Numbered from the stretch's first letter, positions 10,791 through 22,772 are shown. The stretch: 64,000 nucleotides of DNA from Platerodrilus igneus (GCA_036346225.1 JARFIW010000108.1:5226501-5290500); one strand, 5' to 3'. Translations and numbers: made by a program. Notes: a model not told the origin generated them from the letters alone.

Positions 10791-11600
10791 TATAAAAGCA
10801 CAAGTAGGTGCAATTAAAGTAAACGAGCTGAAAAGTTTTATAAATAATTATGACAAGTAATGCAGGATGTTACTGGGGTAAGCGATTGAAGATTGAAGAA
10901 CGAGAGTACTGGTTGGACGTTAAGTGGAGTTTGTACTCTGGATGGGTAGCTGTATGGAAGGCATCCACAAATCGTTGGGGAATTGGATGAACGAGTCGAG
11001 ATGGAATGGTTGTCCTAGTTAGAAAGCAGACATTGGGTATAGTCCAGGAACGTGAGCTTGGTGGACGTCATCTACTAAAGTGGTGATTCCTGAGAACATT
11101 CCAGGTAACGAATTCTTTTTATTGAACTATTGTGCTGGTATTGAATTATAAAAACTATGAGTGATTTGAGTTACTTGGTGAAAAATTTATGAACTGAAAA
11201 TTAATTTGATTCATATGGAAAGACACTTTTCTATTTTAAATCTAAGGGTGTAAATACATGAATAATATTTTATTTGATGTAAGGAGTAAACAGGTCTCGA
11301 TTGTAGTTTGATAATGCATTGTTTTATGCATACGGAATAAAAGGGGTTTATACTGAGCTCATCATAGACCTGGGAAAAATAAATGTAGGGTTTCAGGATA
11401 GGTCCATCTACTTTTAAATGAAATGTTGAAGTATAGAGGAACATAAAATTCACGAGAATTTAGATTGAACTGAAGTGTGAAATATTTTATAGTAAATAAT
11501 TTGTAAATATTGAGATTGTGTGAATCATAATTTATGTCATATGAATAAAAGGGTGTATGTTTTGTTGAAAGATTTTATTTTGAATTTTTTTATTTTTTTT
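10791..11600 (+). repeat. K-type LTR-like repeat, copy H (plus orientation)
   Basis: TATAAAAG at 10791-10798, a strong splice donor ATTCCAG|GTAACG at 11104/11105, and the conserved GAGCTC box at 11343-11412 (GGTTTATACTGAGCTCATC, then CATAGACCTGGG, later GTCCATCTACT). The box aligns with the minus-strand copy at 57721-57793 and the plus-strand copy at 38461-38540. I see no clear PBS at the end of this copy. No coding capacity. Confidence 0.6.
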
Positions 11601-11714
11601 TAATATAAAGGTGTTGAGAGAATGAGTAGCCGTGGAAGATTAGCTTGAGGAAGCATAAATTGTTTTATTTAGGTAAAGGTTGGAGGAGTTTGGTTTTGAG
11701 TTCAGCTAGGCAGA

Positions 11715-12616
11715 TATTCTAAAAACATCTCCCTCTCGACTATATTTTGCAAAGCCACATGTTGCTTAATCTCCACTTCAAAATGTCTGGAAAGATACTT
11801 TATAATCTGTCGGTCCGTCAGAAGTGGACTCAACTGCTTAGCTATGCTGTATTTGCGAATTGCATATTGTTCTCTACTTCCAGCATATTTACCCTTGTAT
11901 CTTCCAGTAATTAAATCGTCCCGTACCTGATCTTGTTTGTGGTCGCTCTAATAATGTTTTAAGAACTTGTCCTCAAACTCACTATATGGTTCTATTTCCT
12001 GTCCTATTAAATTATACCAGGCATCAGCATGGTCTTTTAACAATGCCTTAACCGTGTTTAATTTCGCCTGTTCGTCATATTAATTTTCAACCATTTTCTC
12101 ACGCTATTTATAAAAATTTGAGGGTTTAGCCTGCTATCCCCGGTAAATTTCATTTGTTGATCTAATGATACGTTACTTGAAAAAAATCTGGGACCATCCC
12201 CCATCAAATTCGACACATTTGTTTTATGCCGCTTATCTCTCTTTCAACCCTACCTAATTGATCTCTACACGAATCAGTTACCTCTATCATTATTGCATTT
12301 ATCTCTTCCTCACAGAAGATTCTTAATTTCGTCTTTAATTGTCCCATTTCCTGACTCAAACCTCTTATATCCCTTTCATTCTTATCGACCTTTGTTTCAA
12401 CTTCCCCCATTTTTATTGTCAAACTGTTCTTAAATTCATTAAATTCTTGGATAAATTTCTTTTTGAGTCTTGACTTAATAGTTCAAATTTTTGGTTTGCG
12501 TCATCCCTTACTCCACTCAACGTCTCATTCATTTTTTCCAGCATCCTCAAAATTAGTTGATTACCTTGTTCACCTGTTTCCGTCTTCGACTGATTCTTGC
12601 TTGTAAAATGAAACAA
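11715..12616 (-). pseudogene. Decayed LTR-retrotransposon gag
   Basis: On the minus strand a broken frame runs from a coiled-coil N-terminal part (12616-12204; a frameshift near 12420 separates two open pieces) into a capsid-like part with the family pattern FEDKFLKHY, a nonsense TAG at a position usually Trp, then SDHKQDQVRDDL, GRYKGKYAGSREQYA and LLTDRQIIKYLSRHFE, ending near 11715. This is the Gag of a Ty3/Gypsy-class element. At least one nonsense codon and two frameshifts mark it as dead. No LTRs or pol are visible next to it. It lies tail-away from the polymerase fossil, which is on the other strand. Confidence 0.75.
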
Positions 12617-12679
12617 TTGGGTGTATCTCGGTTGTCTACAGAAAAAATAAAATCCTCCGTTTTAGAAATTTTCGAAACA

Positions 12680-15150
12680 AAGTTTAAGTTCCATTTGTAG
12701 TATATGCCGATTTAGAATGTCTTTTGAAGCCCACTGGGGATGCTCAAAAATATCATGAACATATACCGTGTAGTGTGGGATATTATGTCAAGTGTGAGTA
12801 TGATAACTCGTTATCGTTTTATCGGTCATATCACGGTGAAGACTGCATAAATTGGTTTTCAAAAGAGCTACGGCAGTTTGCAGAGGATGTGGAAACAGTT
12901 TTTGTGTGTCCGTATGATATAACCCCATTAGCATTGCAACAGGAAGCAGATTTCATAGCCGCAACGCATTGTTATATCTGTGATAAACCATTTAATGTTG
13001 GAGATATAAAGGTTCATGGTCATAATCATTTTATAGCAGCTAATAACTATAGAGGCCCTACACATTCGGATTGTAATAAATCATCAAGACTCTCGAACAA
13101 TTCCCATCGTTTTTTACAACCTAAGTGGTTATGATTGTCATTTTATAATTAAAGACATTGCTATTAATTTAGAAGGTCGTATAGAGGTACTCCCAGTAAC
13201 TAAAGGAACGTATATTTCTTTCACTAAATATATTCCTAAAAACTTGGTTAACTTTCGATTTATCGACAGTTTTCGCTTTATGAGTTCATCTTTAGACACA
13301 CTTGCTTTTTATATAACTGATTATCCGCTGTTAAAAAGCCGATTCTCACATTTAAATGATGAACAGTTTCAATTATTGACTGGAAAAGGTACCTATCCAT
13401 ATGATTTCATTGATTCTTTTGCAAAGTTTAACAATACTTGCTTACATAGCCAGCAGCAATTTTATAATACACTAGAAGATAAGGCAATCTCTAATAAACA
13501 GTATGCGCATGCCCATAAGGTGTGGGGGGTATTGGGGTATTTAATATTCAGATCTTGGGTCAATATTCAGATTTATACCTAGAAACTGACGTATTGTTGT
13601 TGGCTGAAGTTTTTGAAGAATTCCGTTCAAGTTGTCATTCCACTTACGGACTTGACCCCGCCTACTACTATACACTGCCTGGGTATACTTGGGACGCAAT
13701 GATTAAGCAAACAGGCCAGGAACTTGAGTTATTAACGGAAATTGATCAACTGTTGTTCATTGAGAAGGGTATTCGCGGAGGTCTTAGTCAACTGTGTTCG
13801 GAACGATGTGCCTCTGTTAACAATAAATATCTACCCACTTATGATTCATCCAAACCTGATGAATATCTAATGTATTTCAATATAAACGACCAGTATGGGT
13901 GGGCCATGAGTCAACCTCTTCCATATGGTGACTTCGAATGGACCGACACCAACATCGATGTGATATCTGTTCCTGATGATGCTCCTGAAGGCTACATCTT
14001 GGAGGTCGATTTAGAGTATCTCGAACATATCCATGACCTACATAAGGATATTCCTTTCTGTACTGAGCACATTGACCCAAAGACTAGAAAACCGCCTGTA
14101 GAGATAGCTCAAAATACTAAATTAACGACCACGTTGAATTCAAAATACAAATATGTCATCCGTCATGGAAGTCTGAAGCAGGTGTTGTTAAACGGACTCG
14201 AATTAAAAACCATTCATAGGGTACTTATATTTAAGCAGAGGTGTTGGTTAAAGTCCTACATTGACTTGAATACTGAGCTTCGGAAACGTGCAAATTCGAA
14301 AAAAATTTGTTCAAATTAGTGAACGATGCCGTTTTTGGTAAAACAATTGAGAACAAGCGAAAACATTGTAATGTTAAGCTTGTTCAAAACTGAGATGGTA
14401 GATATGGTGTCGAAGCTTGTATATCCAATCCTCTGTTCAACAATCTAACGGTATTTGATGAAAATCTGGTACTGGTTGACTTACACAAATCAGATATCTA
14501 TTTTAATAAACCCATATATGTGGAGATGTGTGTACTAGACTTAATCTAAACTCACTATCTATGATTTTCACTATAAATACATGTTATCCACATTTGGAAA
14601 GGACTGTAGTGTTCTATATACCGACACAGATAGCCTTATCTATAAAGTATTAAACCATGATCCATATGAGACTATGAGGCGGACTGTCACAAATATTTTG
14701 ATACGTCAGACTATCAGCAGGACAACATCTATAAAATTCTTCTAATAAATAAAAAAGTATTGGGAATAATGAAAGATGAGAACAATGGGCGGATTATGAC
14801 CAACTTTATCGGGTTGAGATCCAAAATGTATGTGACAAAGGTTTTCAAAACATCGGAAGAGGAGGAAGCTGAACGCTTGCGTATCAGCGGCTCTCTCTAA
14901 TTTCGGTGTAATTAAAAAGGTCAAGAGAATTAAAAAATCAGTTATTAAAAACTATATCACATTTGACGACTTTGCTCGTTGTGTAGATGAGTATAAAGAA
15001 AAGTTTATTTCACAAAATTTGATCCACTCATCTAAATATCATGTTCATACAATCATTCAAGATAAAATAGCCTTAGTCCACACAATGATATAAGATATTC
15101 ATTACCAGGATCAAACAAGACATTACCCATAGGTCATTATTCCATAGATA
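12680..15150 (+). pseudogene. Decayed type-B DNA polymerase (Polinton/adintovirus-like) with endonuclease VII-like finger
   Basis: A plus-strand relic of a family-B DNA polymerase (DNA_pol_B_2) of the kind found in Polinton/Maverick and adintovirus-like elements of arthropods. In order: exonuclease motif I VYADLEC near 12690-12720; a recombination-endonuclease-VII-like treble clef (CYICDKPF, KVHGHNHF, HSDCN; 12970-13080); the KGTYPYDFIDS region (13385-13420); LYLETDVLLLAEVFEEF (13575-13625); a Y-family palm stretch with EKGIRGGLSQ (13760-13790) and YGWAMSQPLP; an [13 protein letters not shown] motif (14320-14350); the catalytic YTDTDS motif (14615-14635); and a FIGLRSKMY segment (14800-14830). 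Frameshifts near 13140, 13540 and 14315, plus later stops, break it. An ancient viral/transposon fossil with no partner genes (capsid, integrase, ATPase) visible in the window. Confidence 0.85.
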
Positions 15151-16690
15151 GCATGGAAATTGAATAGGCCGTTTAAATTATAATAAGTTAGTCAAATATA
15201 TGCATGTAGTATGTAAGTGTAAATATGTTTATCCAGTAAATAAATGTAAATATCTAAATAAAATGTTAATTTATATGTAATAGGTGTGAAGTTATGTATT
15301 ATATGTTGATTAGATTGGTACCTCCAATCCTATTGTAAATGTACTGTTATTTGTTAATGCGGTATTTAGGTATGTTAGTCTAAAGATGTCAAGTTAGATA
15401 TGAGCAATCAATTTATGTTTATGTTAATTCAGATAAACTCATATCCATATAAGCAATATTAAAAATATGTGTGTTATAGTATAAAAAATCAATATATGTA
15501 AGTGCAATGTGTCATAAACCATTTAATTATTCCTCATTTTTATTTAGGACGGTGAGAAGACGGATCGGGGTGTGGATTGTGGATCAGACAACCCCAGAAT
15601 TTTCATATAAAACGGCTGAGCAAAAGTCACGTGAACGTTGAATGTAGGATTGCCCGTGATGAATGACCTTTGTATCTGGCAAAAATGTTTTTTTGGACCT
15701 TAGAATTTCCCATGTTAAATCCCATAAGAAATCCGTTTTTTTTTGCGCTTGTGGTAACCTTGCATATCTACTCAGATCAGTCTACATTAGTTTTAGCAAC
15801 AAAAAAACAAGACTTCTGATATGCGTGTCAAGTGATTTGTGCTTTTTAATAATAATATCTATTTCTATCAGTAACCTAACCTAAAAAAGCCTATCGCGGG
15901 ACCCGTTCGAACGTAAAGACTCGGGAGGATGGTAAGAAAAAAATTATTGCGTCCGTTCTATGAAAGGAAAACACAGTAATAACGATATCATAGACATTGG
16001 AAGGCTACCCGACTTGTTTAATAATTAACACAGAGTACTTGAGCAAACAGAACAAGAATTATTATAATTTGGAACGGTAAGAATTCAACCGATATATGAG
16101 ATGTTTTCATTTGCGACTTTATAATATCATCTTCTTGATGTAATCGACGCCCTATCCTTTTCTAAATTTTACTATAAAGTTTAATCACAATCTTTATGAT
16201 TCTATACACAGACATGGCTTTATGCCCTTAATTATTTACTATAAATGTAATGGAACATTTCCGAAAAGGATGGAATATTGCATTGTAAAAAAATGTGTTT
16301 TAATATATATTTGTTTTTGCTAGGTTATGTTGATTGTCGAATAAACAAGGTTAAGTAACCATTTTAAATTTTCCACCCAAGTTAAACTAGTATGACCTGC
16401 TCTCTACTTTATTCTCTCCTGGAATGCAAATATAGATCTCTCTATACTTTTGGCACGGTTTTATCAATATCAGAAGCATATAAAGTGCTAGACAGTCAAC
16501 TATACATCAATGTGTGGGCATTTATATAGGGCTATATCAAGAAGTCAACAGTTACAGATATATTCCGTTGATAAATAATTTTGTTGAGTAGGAAAAGAAG
16601 CTGATAAAACATTGTTTTTCGCTTAAATACAGTCGACACTTTATATATTGCTATAGTAATTAGAATAGAATAAATAAAATAAAAATTATA
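15151..16690. other. AT-rich DNA, nothing recognised
   Basis: No coding, RNA or repeat signal that I can support. A plus-strand open frame at 15663-15884 is poly-T-driven and resembles nothing. Confidence 0.5.
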
Positions 16691-16691
16691 C

Positions 16692-16754
16692 CTGCGTAAG
16701 GATAACTTCCTTCTTTTAATTCAACAACCAATTCTTGTACTTGCTCTTCAACTC
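16692..16754 (-). CDS. Candidate isolated internal exon, host gene unknown
   Basis: On the minus strand a 63-bp segment is bounded by a TTATTAATAG acceptor and a CAG|GTATAA donor. One frame reads VEEQVQELVVELKEGSYPYA without a stop, with composition unlike the AT-rich surroundings. The flanking minus-strand frame at 16758-16943 cannot be joined to it in phase. I do not recognise the protein. It could be a real internal exon of a long-intron gene or chance. Confidence 0.25.
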
Positions 16755-17082
16755 CTATTAATAAATATAAACAATGGTCATGGTCGATTTATATCTATAA
16801 TTGTACATATTATCAACTGAACGTCGTACTAAATAATTCCACTGCATTTTACAAGGATGCTTTTCTAGCCTAATGATGTCATAGTTACATGTAGGTTTGA
16901 TCAATAATAATAATACAAAGCCACGTAAGTTTGTAGAATCCACCAGCAGATGGCGCTATTGAAATGTGTTATTAATATTTTTGTATAGTTTGTAAAAATC
17001 TTCCCCTGCGAACCATGGAACCTTGATGACGTCAGGAGGCTTACGTGTCTTAGCGAAACAGATAATCGAATCGAAGGTGCGA

Positions 17083-17115
17083 CTATATTAAAAGGGTATC
17101 TGCGGAGAGATCAGA
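17083..17115 (+). promoter_or_regulatory. Candidate core promoter
   Basis: CTATATTAAAAGG (TATA-like, about 17083-17095) is followed 25-28 bp later by ATCAGACT, which fits the arthropod initiator. The downstream DNA leads towards the LINE fragment at 17376, so this may be a retroelement promoter. Pattern-based only. Confidence 0.3.
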
Positions 17116-17375
17116 CTAACGAATGGTTCCTGAAAGGAATGCAATAGCGCTTTCATTAGTTACAAAGGCGACAGTTTGAATAATTGAACCACTAGGCTTT
17201 AAAATATTACCCTACAAGACTCAGCCTTGTTGGTACTGTTGCATGACTGATGGCAAAAGGAATTTTTCCAAGGTCTTGAAGCTCTATCTGTATGTGTAAA
17301 ATATTTTGAAGTCCCCCGTTTGGATCTCCGGCCGTGGACTACACGAGGGTAGGTTATCGCGAATTATGAACATAG

Positions 17376-17520
17376 CCTGTTACGAGTTGGAGCGTGGGAC
17401 GTCAGAAGTTTGAATTGAAGTGGTGAGTTAGGAAACTTGAGAAGGTTGAAGTTCAATGTAGCTAGGATTAGTGAGGTACGCTGGAAAGAAGAGTCTACAA
17501 ATTATAGAATCATTAACACG
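17376..17520 (+). pseudogene. LINE endonuclease N-terminal scrap
   Basis: The plus strand encodes GAWDVRSLN, a stop, then SGELGNLRRL and ARISEVRWKEE. This is the opening of the apurinic-like endonuclease domain of non-LTR retrotransposons (pattern WNVRTL...GKL...ILGISEVRWKG, the 'craniofacial development protein 2-like' type). Only about 48 codons survive; downstream DNA is unrecognisable. A broken fragment. Confidence 0.65.
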
Positions 17521-18045
17521 AAATCCAACTGAGAACTTTCGGAATAGGTTTAATGATGAAAAAGAAAATATGAACAACATAACGGAAGAATAGTAAGTAG
17601 TAGTAAAAATAGAAACAAAGCCACAACCCACCATAATAGTACAGCATCGTAAAATAAAAAGATTAAATAGTTACACAAACACGGAGACATAATTGTGCAG
17701 GAGACTGAGATGTATTCGTAGGAATAGAAAAAAAATAAAACAGTAGGAGGACATAGACTGGGTGCAAGAACGAACGAGGAAACCTGATAGTAAAATTTTG
17801 CATATAACACAAGCTGATCCTTACCGCCACTTTTTATAAGAAATACGAAAGATGGTTTGTATAGTTAGGCGCCTTTTTTATATCAGCTTTCATATTTTAT
17901 TTTACTATATAACTTTATGGGATTTTTAAACCCCTTATGGGAAAGTTTTCCTTTCTCATTTTGAATTTAAGCTTGAACGTGTACTTTCCACGATTACTAG
18001 TTTTTTACGCATTCCAGAACATTAACCTATGGGTTGTGGTGTGGA
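17521..18045. other. Spacer, no gene
   Basis: Possibly more decayed LINE sequence. Nothing I can align by eye. Confidence 0.4.
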
Positions 18046-20190
18046 AATTGCAAACGTTGCGTTCCCAGGCTATAAAGATCCAGCTGTGTTTAGAAGTTTT
18101 AGCCGTGGAAGCATGAGAAAGAATGGTGGGGAACCACAGTTGGTGAGATTTGTCTCTAAAAGCGGGAGACTTGACTACCGATCTTTGACGTGGATGGACG
18201 TGCGTGAAGTTCTGAATTCGCCGTAGTGACCTTTTTCTTGTTACCTACTTCCTATATCTTGGCTTCGTCTACGAGGACAGCTTGACTGAATCGAAAAAAC
18301 CCCAGCCGAAGGAATACTCCTGAGACCCATGTAGTAGCCTTAACTTTAGTAAAACCAGGTAAGCCCCTGAGTTATTATTAATTCGTGTATTTTACTCGCG
18401 ACGTTGCAAACGTTGCGTTCCCTGGTTATAAAGATGCAGGTGTGTTTAGAGGTTTTAGCTGTGGAAGCGTGAGAAAGAATGGTGGGGAACTATAAATAGT
18501 GAGATCTAAGTCTCTAAAAGCGGGAGACTTGACTACCGACCTATGACGCGGACGGACGTGCGTGAAGTTCCGAATTCAGCGTAGTGGTCCTTTCCTTCCT
18601 ACATCTACAAATTATCTTGGTTACGTCGACGAGGACAGCTTGACCAAATCGAAAAACTCCAGCCAAAGGAATACTCTTGAGACCCATGCAGCAGCCTTAA
18701 CTTTAGTAAAACCAGGTAAGCCCCTGAGTTATTATTAATTCGTGTATTTTACTCGCGACGTTGCAAACGTTGCGTTCCCTGGTTATAAAGATGCAGGTGT
18801 GTTTAGAGGTTTTAGCCGTGGAAGCGTGAGAAAGAATGGTGGGGAACTATAGTTGGTGAGATCTAAGTCTCTTTAAGCGGGAGACTTGACTACCGACCTA
18901 TGACGCGGACGGACGTGCGTGAAGTTCCGAATTCAGCGTAGTGCTCCTTTCTTTACTATATCTACAAAGTATCTTGGCTTCGTCGACGAGAATAGCTTGA
19001 CCGAATCGAAAGAACCCCAGCCGAAGGAATACCCCTGAGACCCATGTAATAGCCTTGACTTTAGTAAAACCAGGTAATCCGTCATAGTTAGTATTAATTC
19101 GTGTATTTTACTCGCGACGTTGCAAACGTTGCGTTTCCTGGTTATAAAGATGCAGCTGTGTTTAGAGGATTTAGCCGTGGCAGCGTGAGAAAAAATGGCG
19201 GGGAACTATAGTTGGTGAGATCTAAGTCTCTAAAAGCGGGAGACTTGACTACCGACCTATGACGCGGACGGACGTGCGTGAAGTTTCGAATTCGGCGTAG
19301 TGTCCTTTCCTTCCTATATCTACAAATTATCCTGGTTACGTCGACGAGGACAGCTTGACCAAATTGAAAAACTCCAGCCAAAGGAATACCCCTGAGACCC
19401 ATGTAGCAGCCTTGACTTTAGTAAAACCAGGTAAGCCCCTGAGTTATTATTAATTCGTGTATTTTACTCGCGACGTTGCAAGCGTTACGTTTCCTGGTTA
19501 TAAAGATGCAGGTATGTTTAGAGGTTTTAGCCGTGGAAGCGTGAGAAAGAATGGTGGAGAATTATAGTTGGAGAGATCTAAGTCTCTAAAAACGGGAGAC
19601 TTGACTACCGAGCTTTGACGCGGACGGACGTACGTGAAGTTTCGAATTCGGCCTACTGATCCTTTCTTTCCTATATCTACAAATTATCTTGGCTTCGTCG
19701 ACGAGGATAGCTTGACCGAATCGAAAAAACCCCAGCCGAAGGAATACCTCTGAGACCCATGTAGTAGCCTTGACTTTAGTAAAACCAGGTAATCCGCCAT
19801 AGTTAGTATTAGTTTGTGTATTTTACACGCGACGTTGCAAACGTTGCGTTTCCTGGTTATAAAGATGCAGCTGTGTTTAGAGGTCTTAGCCGTGGCAGCG
19901 TGAGAAAAAATGGTGGGGAACTATAGTTGGTGAGATCTAAGTCTCCAAAAGTGGGAAACTTGCCTACCGACCTTTGACGTGCACGGACTTGCGTGAAGTT
20001 CCGAATTCGGCGTGGTAATTATTTCCTACTTATATCTACAAATTATCTTGGCTACGTCGATGAGGACAGCTTGACCGAATCCAAAAACCCCAGCCGAAGG
20101 AATACTCCTGAGACCCATGTAGTAGCCTTAACTTTAGTAAAACCAGGTAAGCCCCTGAGTTATTATTAATTTGTGTATTTTACCCGCAAC
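18046..20190 (+). repeat. Six-unit satellite of about 357 bp
   Basis: The anchor GCAAACGTTGCGTT(C/T)CC recurs at 18050, 18406, 18763, 19122, 19478 and 19837, giving intervals of 356, 357, 359, 356 and 359 bp. Unit landmarks are a near-palindrome GACGTTGCAAACGTTGCG, GGTTATAAAGATGCAG, GACGCGGACGGACGTGCGTG, CTACGTCGACGAGGACAGC and AAACCAGGTAA. Units 3 and 5 share a GTAATCCGyCATAGTTAGTATT tail; units 1, 2, 4 and 6 share GTAAGCCCCTGAGTTATTATT; units 4 and 6 share AGCTGTG plus GTGGCAGCG. So units 3-4 and 5-6 form a dimeric higher-order repeat. A 65-codon frame in unit 1 (18029-18226) is broken by TAG or TAA in the other units, so it is not a gene. Confidence 0.93.
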
Positions 20191-20330
20191 GGTTACTCAT
20201 GCAAATTCGTTTTCAAAGTCGCTCGCATGGAATCTACCTATGCTTACTTCTTTCCTTTTTTTTTTGTATAGCTACTTCGAATTTTTATTACGTAAATGCA
20301 TGTTGTAAAACTGTTTTTCTCAGAATATTG

Positions 20331-20815
20331 TATGAATCACGATTTAGACTATTTTAATGAGCTGGAGCGTCTAATTAATTTGAGTGAACTGTATTTACGA
20401 AATGTTAGTTAGCGCGAGCTTTACAAACAATTGTATGCATGTAAACAAAAAACAAATTTGTCGGTACATAATCACTCACCAGTTGTGCATGTTGTGCCGG
20501 TTCGTCGTGGCGATGATGCCCCCGGGGAGAGTTGAAATGAGATGCACTAATGTTCAATTGTTCATTGTTTGGAGAGAACGCACGGCACTAAACCCGACCG
20601 TTGATTGCAAATACTAACGACGAAGTCCGGGTTTTTTTCAAATACACTAACATTATCGTCACACACGTGACATTACAAAAACGCAGACGCGTTCAAAGGG
20701 CTGTCTTGTTTCACAATTGTTTGTAAAGCTCGCGCTAATTATTATTTAGTAAATAGAGTCCACTTAAATTAATTAAACGCGCCAGCTCATTAAAATAGTT
20801 TTTAATCGTGATACA
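20331..20815. mobile_element. MITE-like element, about 485 bp, terminal inverted repeats of about 105 bp
   Basis: The left arm (20331-20435: ATCACGATT, CTATTTTAATGAGCTGG, AATTAATTT, TTAGCGCGAGCTTTACAAACAATTGT) returns in reverse complement at 20712-20815. The arms are roughly 85% identical over about 105 bp, enclosing about 275 bp of non-coding DNA. No transposase. Exact ends and target duplication are unclear (possible 2-bp AT). A non-autonomous DNA transposon by structure; superfamily unassigned. Confidence 0.75.
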
Positions 20816-21174
20816 GTTTTGGCTTTTCGAGCCGGATAAACATGTATTTTTAACCATCTAAGAAATGGTAGGGTAAAATGCACATTTTCCTTACAAAAAT
20901 ACATAACAATGTATAAATATATAAAACTATTAATCACAATAGAAAAATAGTTGTTCAATAAACTAGGACCTTAAATCTAGATTTATAAATAACAAAAATA
21001 AAAGTAAATGAATTACAAAGACACTTAATAAAACAAAACCTGAAAGTATATAAAGAGTGTTATTCCAAAACTACGTTCATATATTTAAAACTTGCGCTAA
21101 TATAAGAATCAAACGACTGAAAATGTTAATCATTATATTATTACATATTCTAGATAAACAAATATCTCAGTATT

Positions 21175-21250
21175 AAAAAGCATTCTGTGAGGAGGGTTCG
21201 TTTCGCAAAACTATTCTACCCCAAACAAGATTTTCCTGTTTGATTTAGTT
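21175..21250 (+). repeat. Direct repeat left of LINE remnant
   Basis: AAAAAGCATT, AGGAGGGTTCGTTT, CAAAACTATT, AAGATT and TCCTGTTTGAT occur here and in the same order at 22559-22635 (about 83% identity over 76 bp). Confidence 0.85.
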
Positions 21251-22558
21251 TTTTTCTTTTTTATAGTTATCCGAACCCGGCGAAGTGGAAAGCTTTTATA
21301 GCCAAAGTGTGGGACTCTCCTGGCGGCATACCCACTAAAACCACTCCCTCTGGCGGGTGCGTCTGCCAAACGGCTCCACCGCACTGCAGCCTAAAAGACT
21401 TATTGTGCTGACCCTGGTTAAGATTGCTTTACCTCTAGGATTGGTTCCAGTACTGCCCCAAACTGTGTGGTGAGCATTTGCGTCGCTACCAATGACGAGG
21501 TGAGATCCATCTGCTCTATACCTAGCCATCAGGGCCTCTAGTTCCCTTGAGGAAGTATAAACTCCTTTGGTCCACGTCCGCCTGGTCCCATCCAGACCGC
21601 CACAAGGACTTGCTGACAGAATTCTGTAAGTTGCAACCACTTAAGGTTGTTGTTGAATAGTATACAAGTCCTGGGTCTATCTGTGGAGCTACTATATACA
21701 AGTGCCCCACCTACTATGAACTCAGTCCTAGCACCTTTTCCTTGCAAATCCAAGGTTCCTGAATAAGGGCTATATCGCAGTCCCCCATCAGCTTACATAG
21801 AACTGCTGATGCTGCCCTACTATGCTGCAGGTTTACTTAAACCGCCCTTATTGTTAGGTGCATTGCCCTTGATAAGCTTGAACAAGACCGTTCTCAGCCC
21901 GTAATAGGCCTTGAATTTGGCTTGCTAAAGTACCTCATAAGATCTCGGATCAACTGAAAAGGTCAGGATAGTTTCTTAATTGTCAGCTTTTCGGGAAAGC
22001 ATATGCCAGCCACCCGTTTGCAGACTAGGATTCTGCTTCTGCAATCGGGTTCTGGCAACTTTCTCCTCGACATCTCTGTTGGGGATACATACTAGAACCT
22101 TAGGTCTCTTCGGGAGGTCTTATGCGTCTACTACTGTTAGACACGCACACTCCCGAAGGTCCCTCTTGATCTCTATATTGTGTTTATCCCACCCCTTAGT
22201 CTCTAGGTTTGCACAGCTCAGTCAACGAACTCCGTCGGCAAACCTAGCGCCCTCGAACTGAGGTGGGATAGAGCATCCTGAGGGGATGTCGAATACAGCA
22301 TCCAAAAGCATGTTTTGGACGCTCATCGACTGCCCCTCAGTCAAAATTGAGCTGCTGGGTTTTAGATGGTGTCGCTGTGGAAGTCTCTGAACGGGGTTTT
22401 TTACTGCCCCCGCTCTCCTTCTGTACCGGCACCTTTTTTGTGGACGGGTTCGACTTCGTCCAAGTCCCAGATTCGACTTTATTGGCATTCCTCAGCTTCC
22501 TACGCTGAGCTCCCGAAAGCCTGTTTGCTTGCAGTCCAGTGCCTGGAAGTTTTTTTTT
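21251..22558 (-). mobile_element. Internally deleted Jockey-like LINE (ORF1 plus endonuclease, no RT)
   Basis: Minus-strand non-LTR element. A worn ORF1 region (about 22540-21870) rich in Lys/Arg/Pro/Thr is followed by the endonuclease: DIALIQEPW-type start, GGALVYSS, RPRTCILFNN, LTEFCQ (21830-21600), and the catalytic-region pattern HLVIGSDANAHHTVWGSTGTN (21490-21420). Frameshifts near 21540, 21640 and 22220 break it. The sequence then runs within about 85 bp to a poly(A) run on the minus strand (A-rich tract opposite 21249-21262), so reverse transcriptase and RNase H are missing. It is flanked by 76-bp direct repeats. The clade call (Jockey/I group) rests on the endonuclease wording. Confidence 0.75.
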
Positions 22559-22635
22559 AAAAAAGCATTATTTTAGGAGGGTTCGTTTTACAAAACTATT
22601 TTAAGCCAAAAAAGATTCTCCTGTTTGATCTTGTT
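22559..22635 (+). repeat. Direct repeat right of LINE remnant
   Basis: Second copy of the 21175-21250 sequence. Either an unusually long target-site duplication or a pre-existing repeat pair. Confidence 0.85.
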
Positions 22636-22772
22636 ACTTGTGTTTCACTACTGCTTACGTAAAACTTTTAAACGCTATGTTGTGATTTAATTGTAATTGG
22701 TTCTAGATATTTAGAGATATTTTGTCGCGTAGTAGTTTCGTAAATTGTGATACGAACCACGAACTTGCAGAT

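Noticed and set aside
15882..15894. CCTAACCTAA as an interstitial (TTAGG)n telomere repeat
   Set aside because: Only two units; chance is sufficient.
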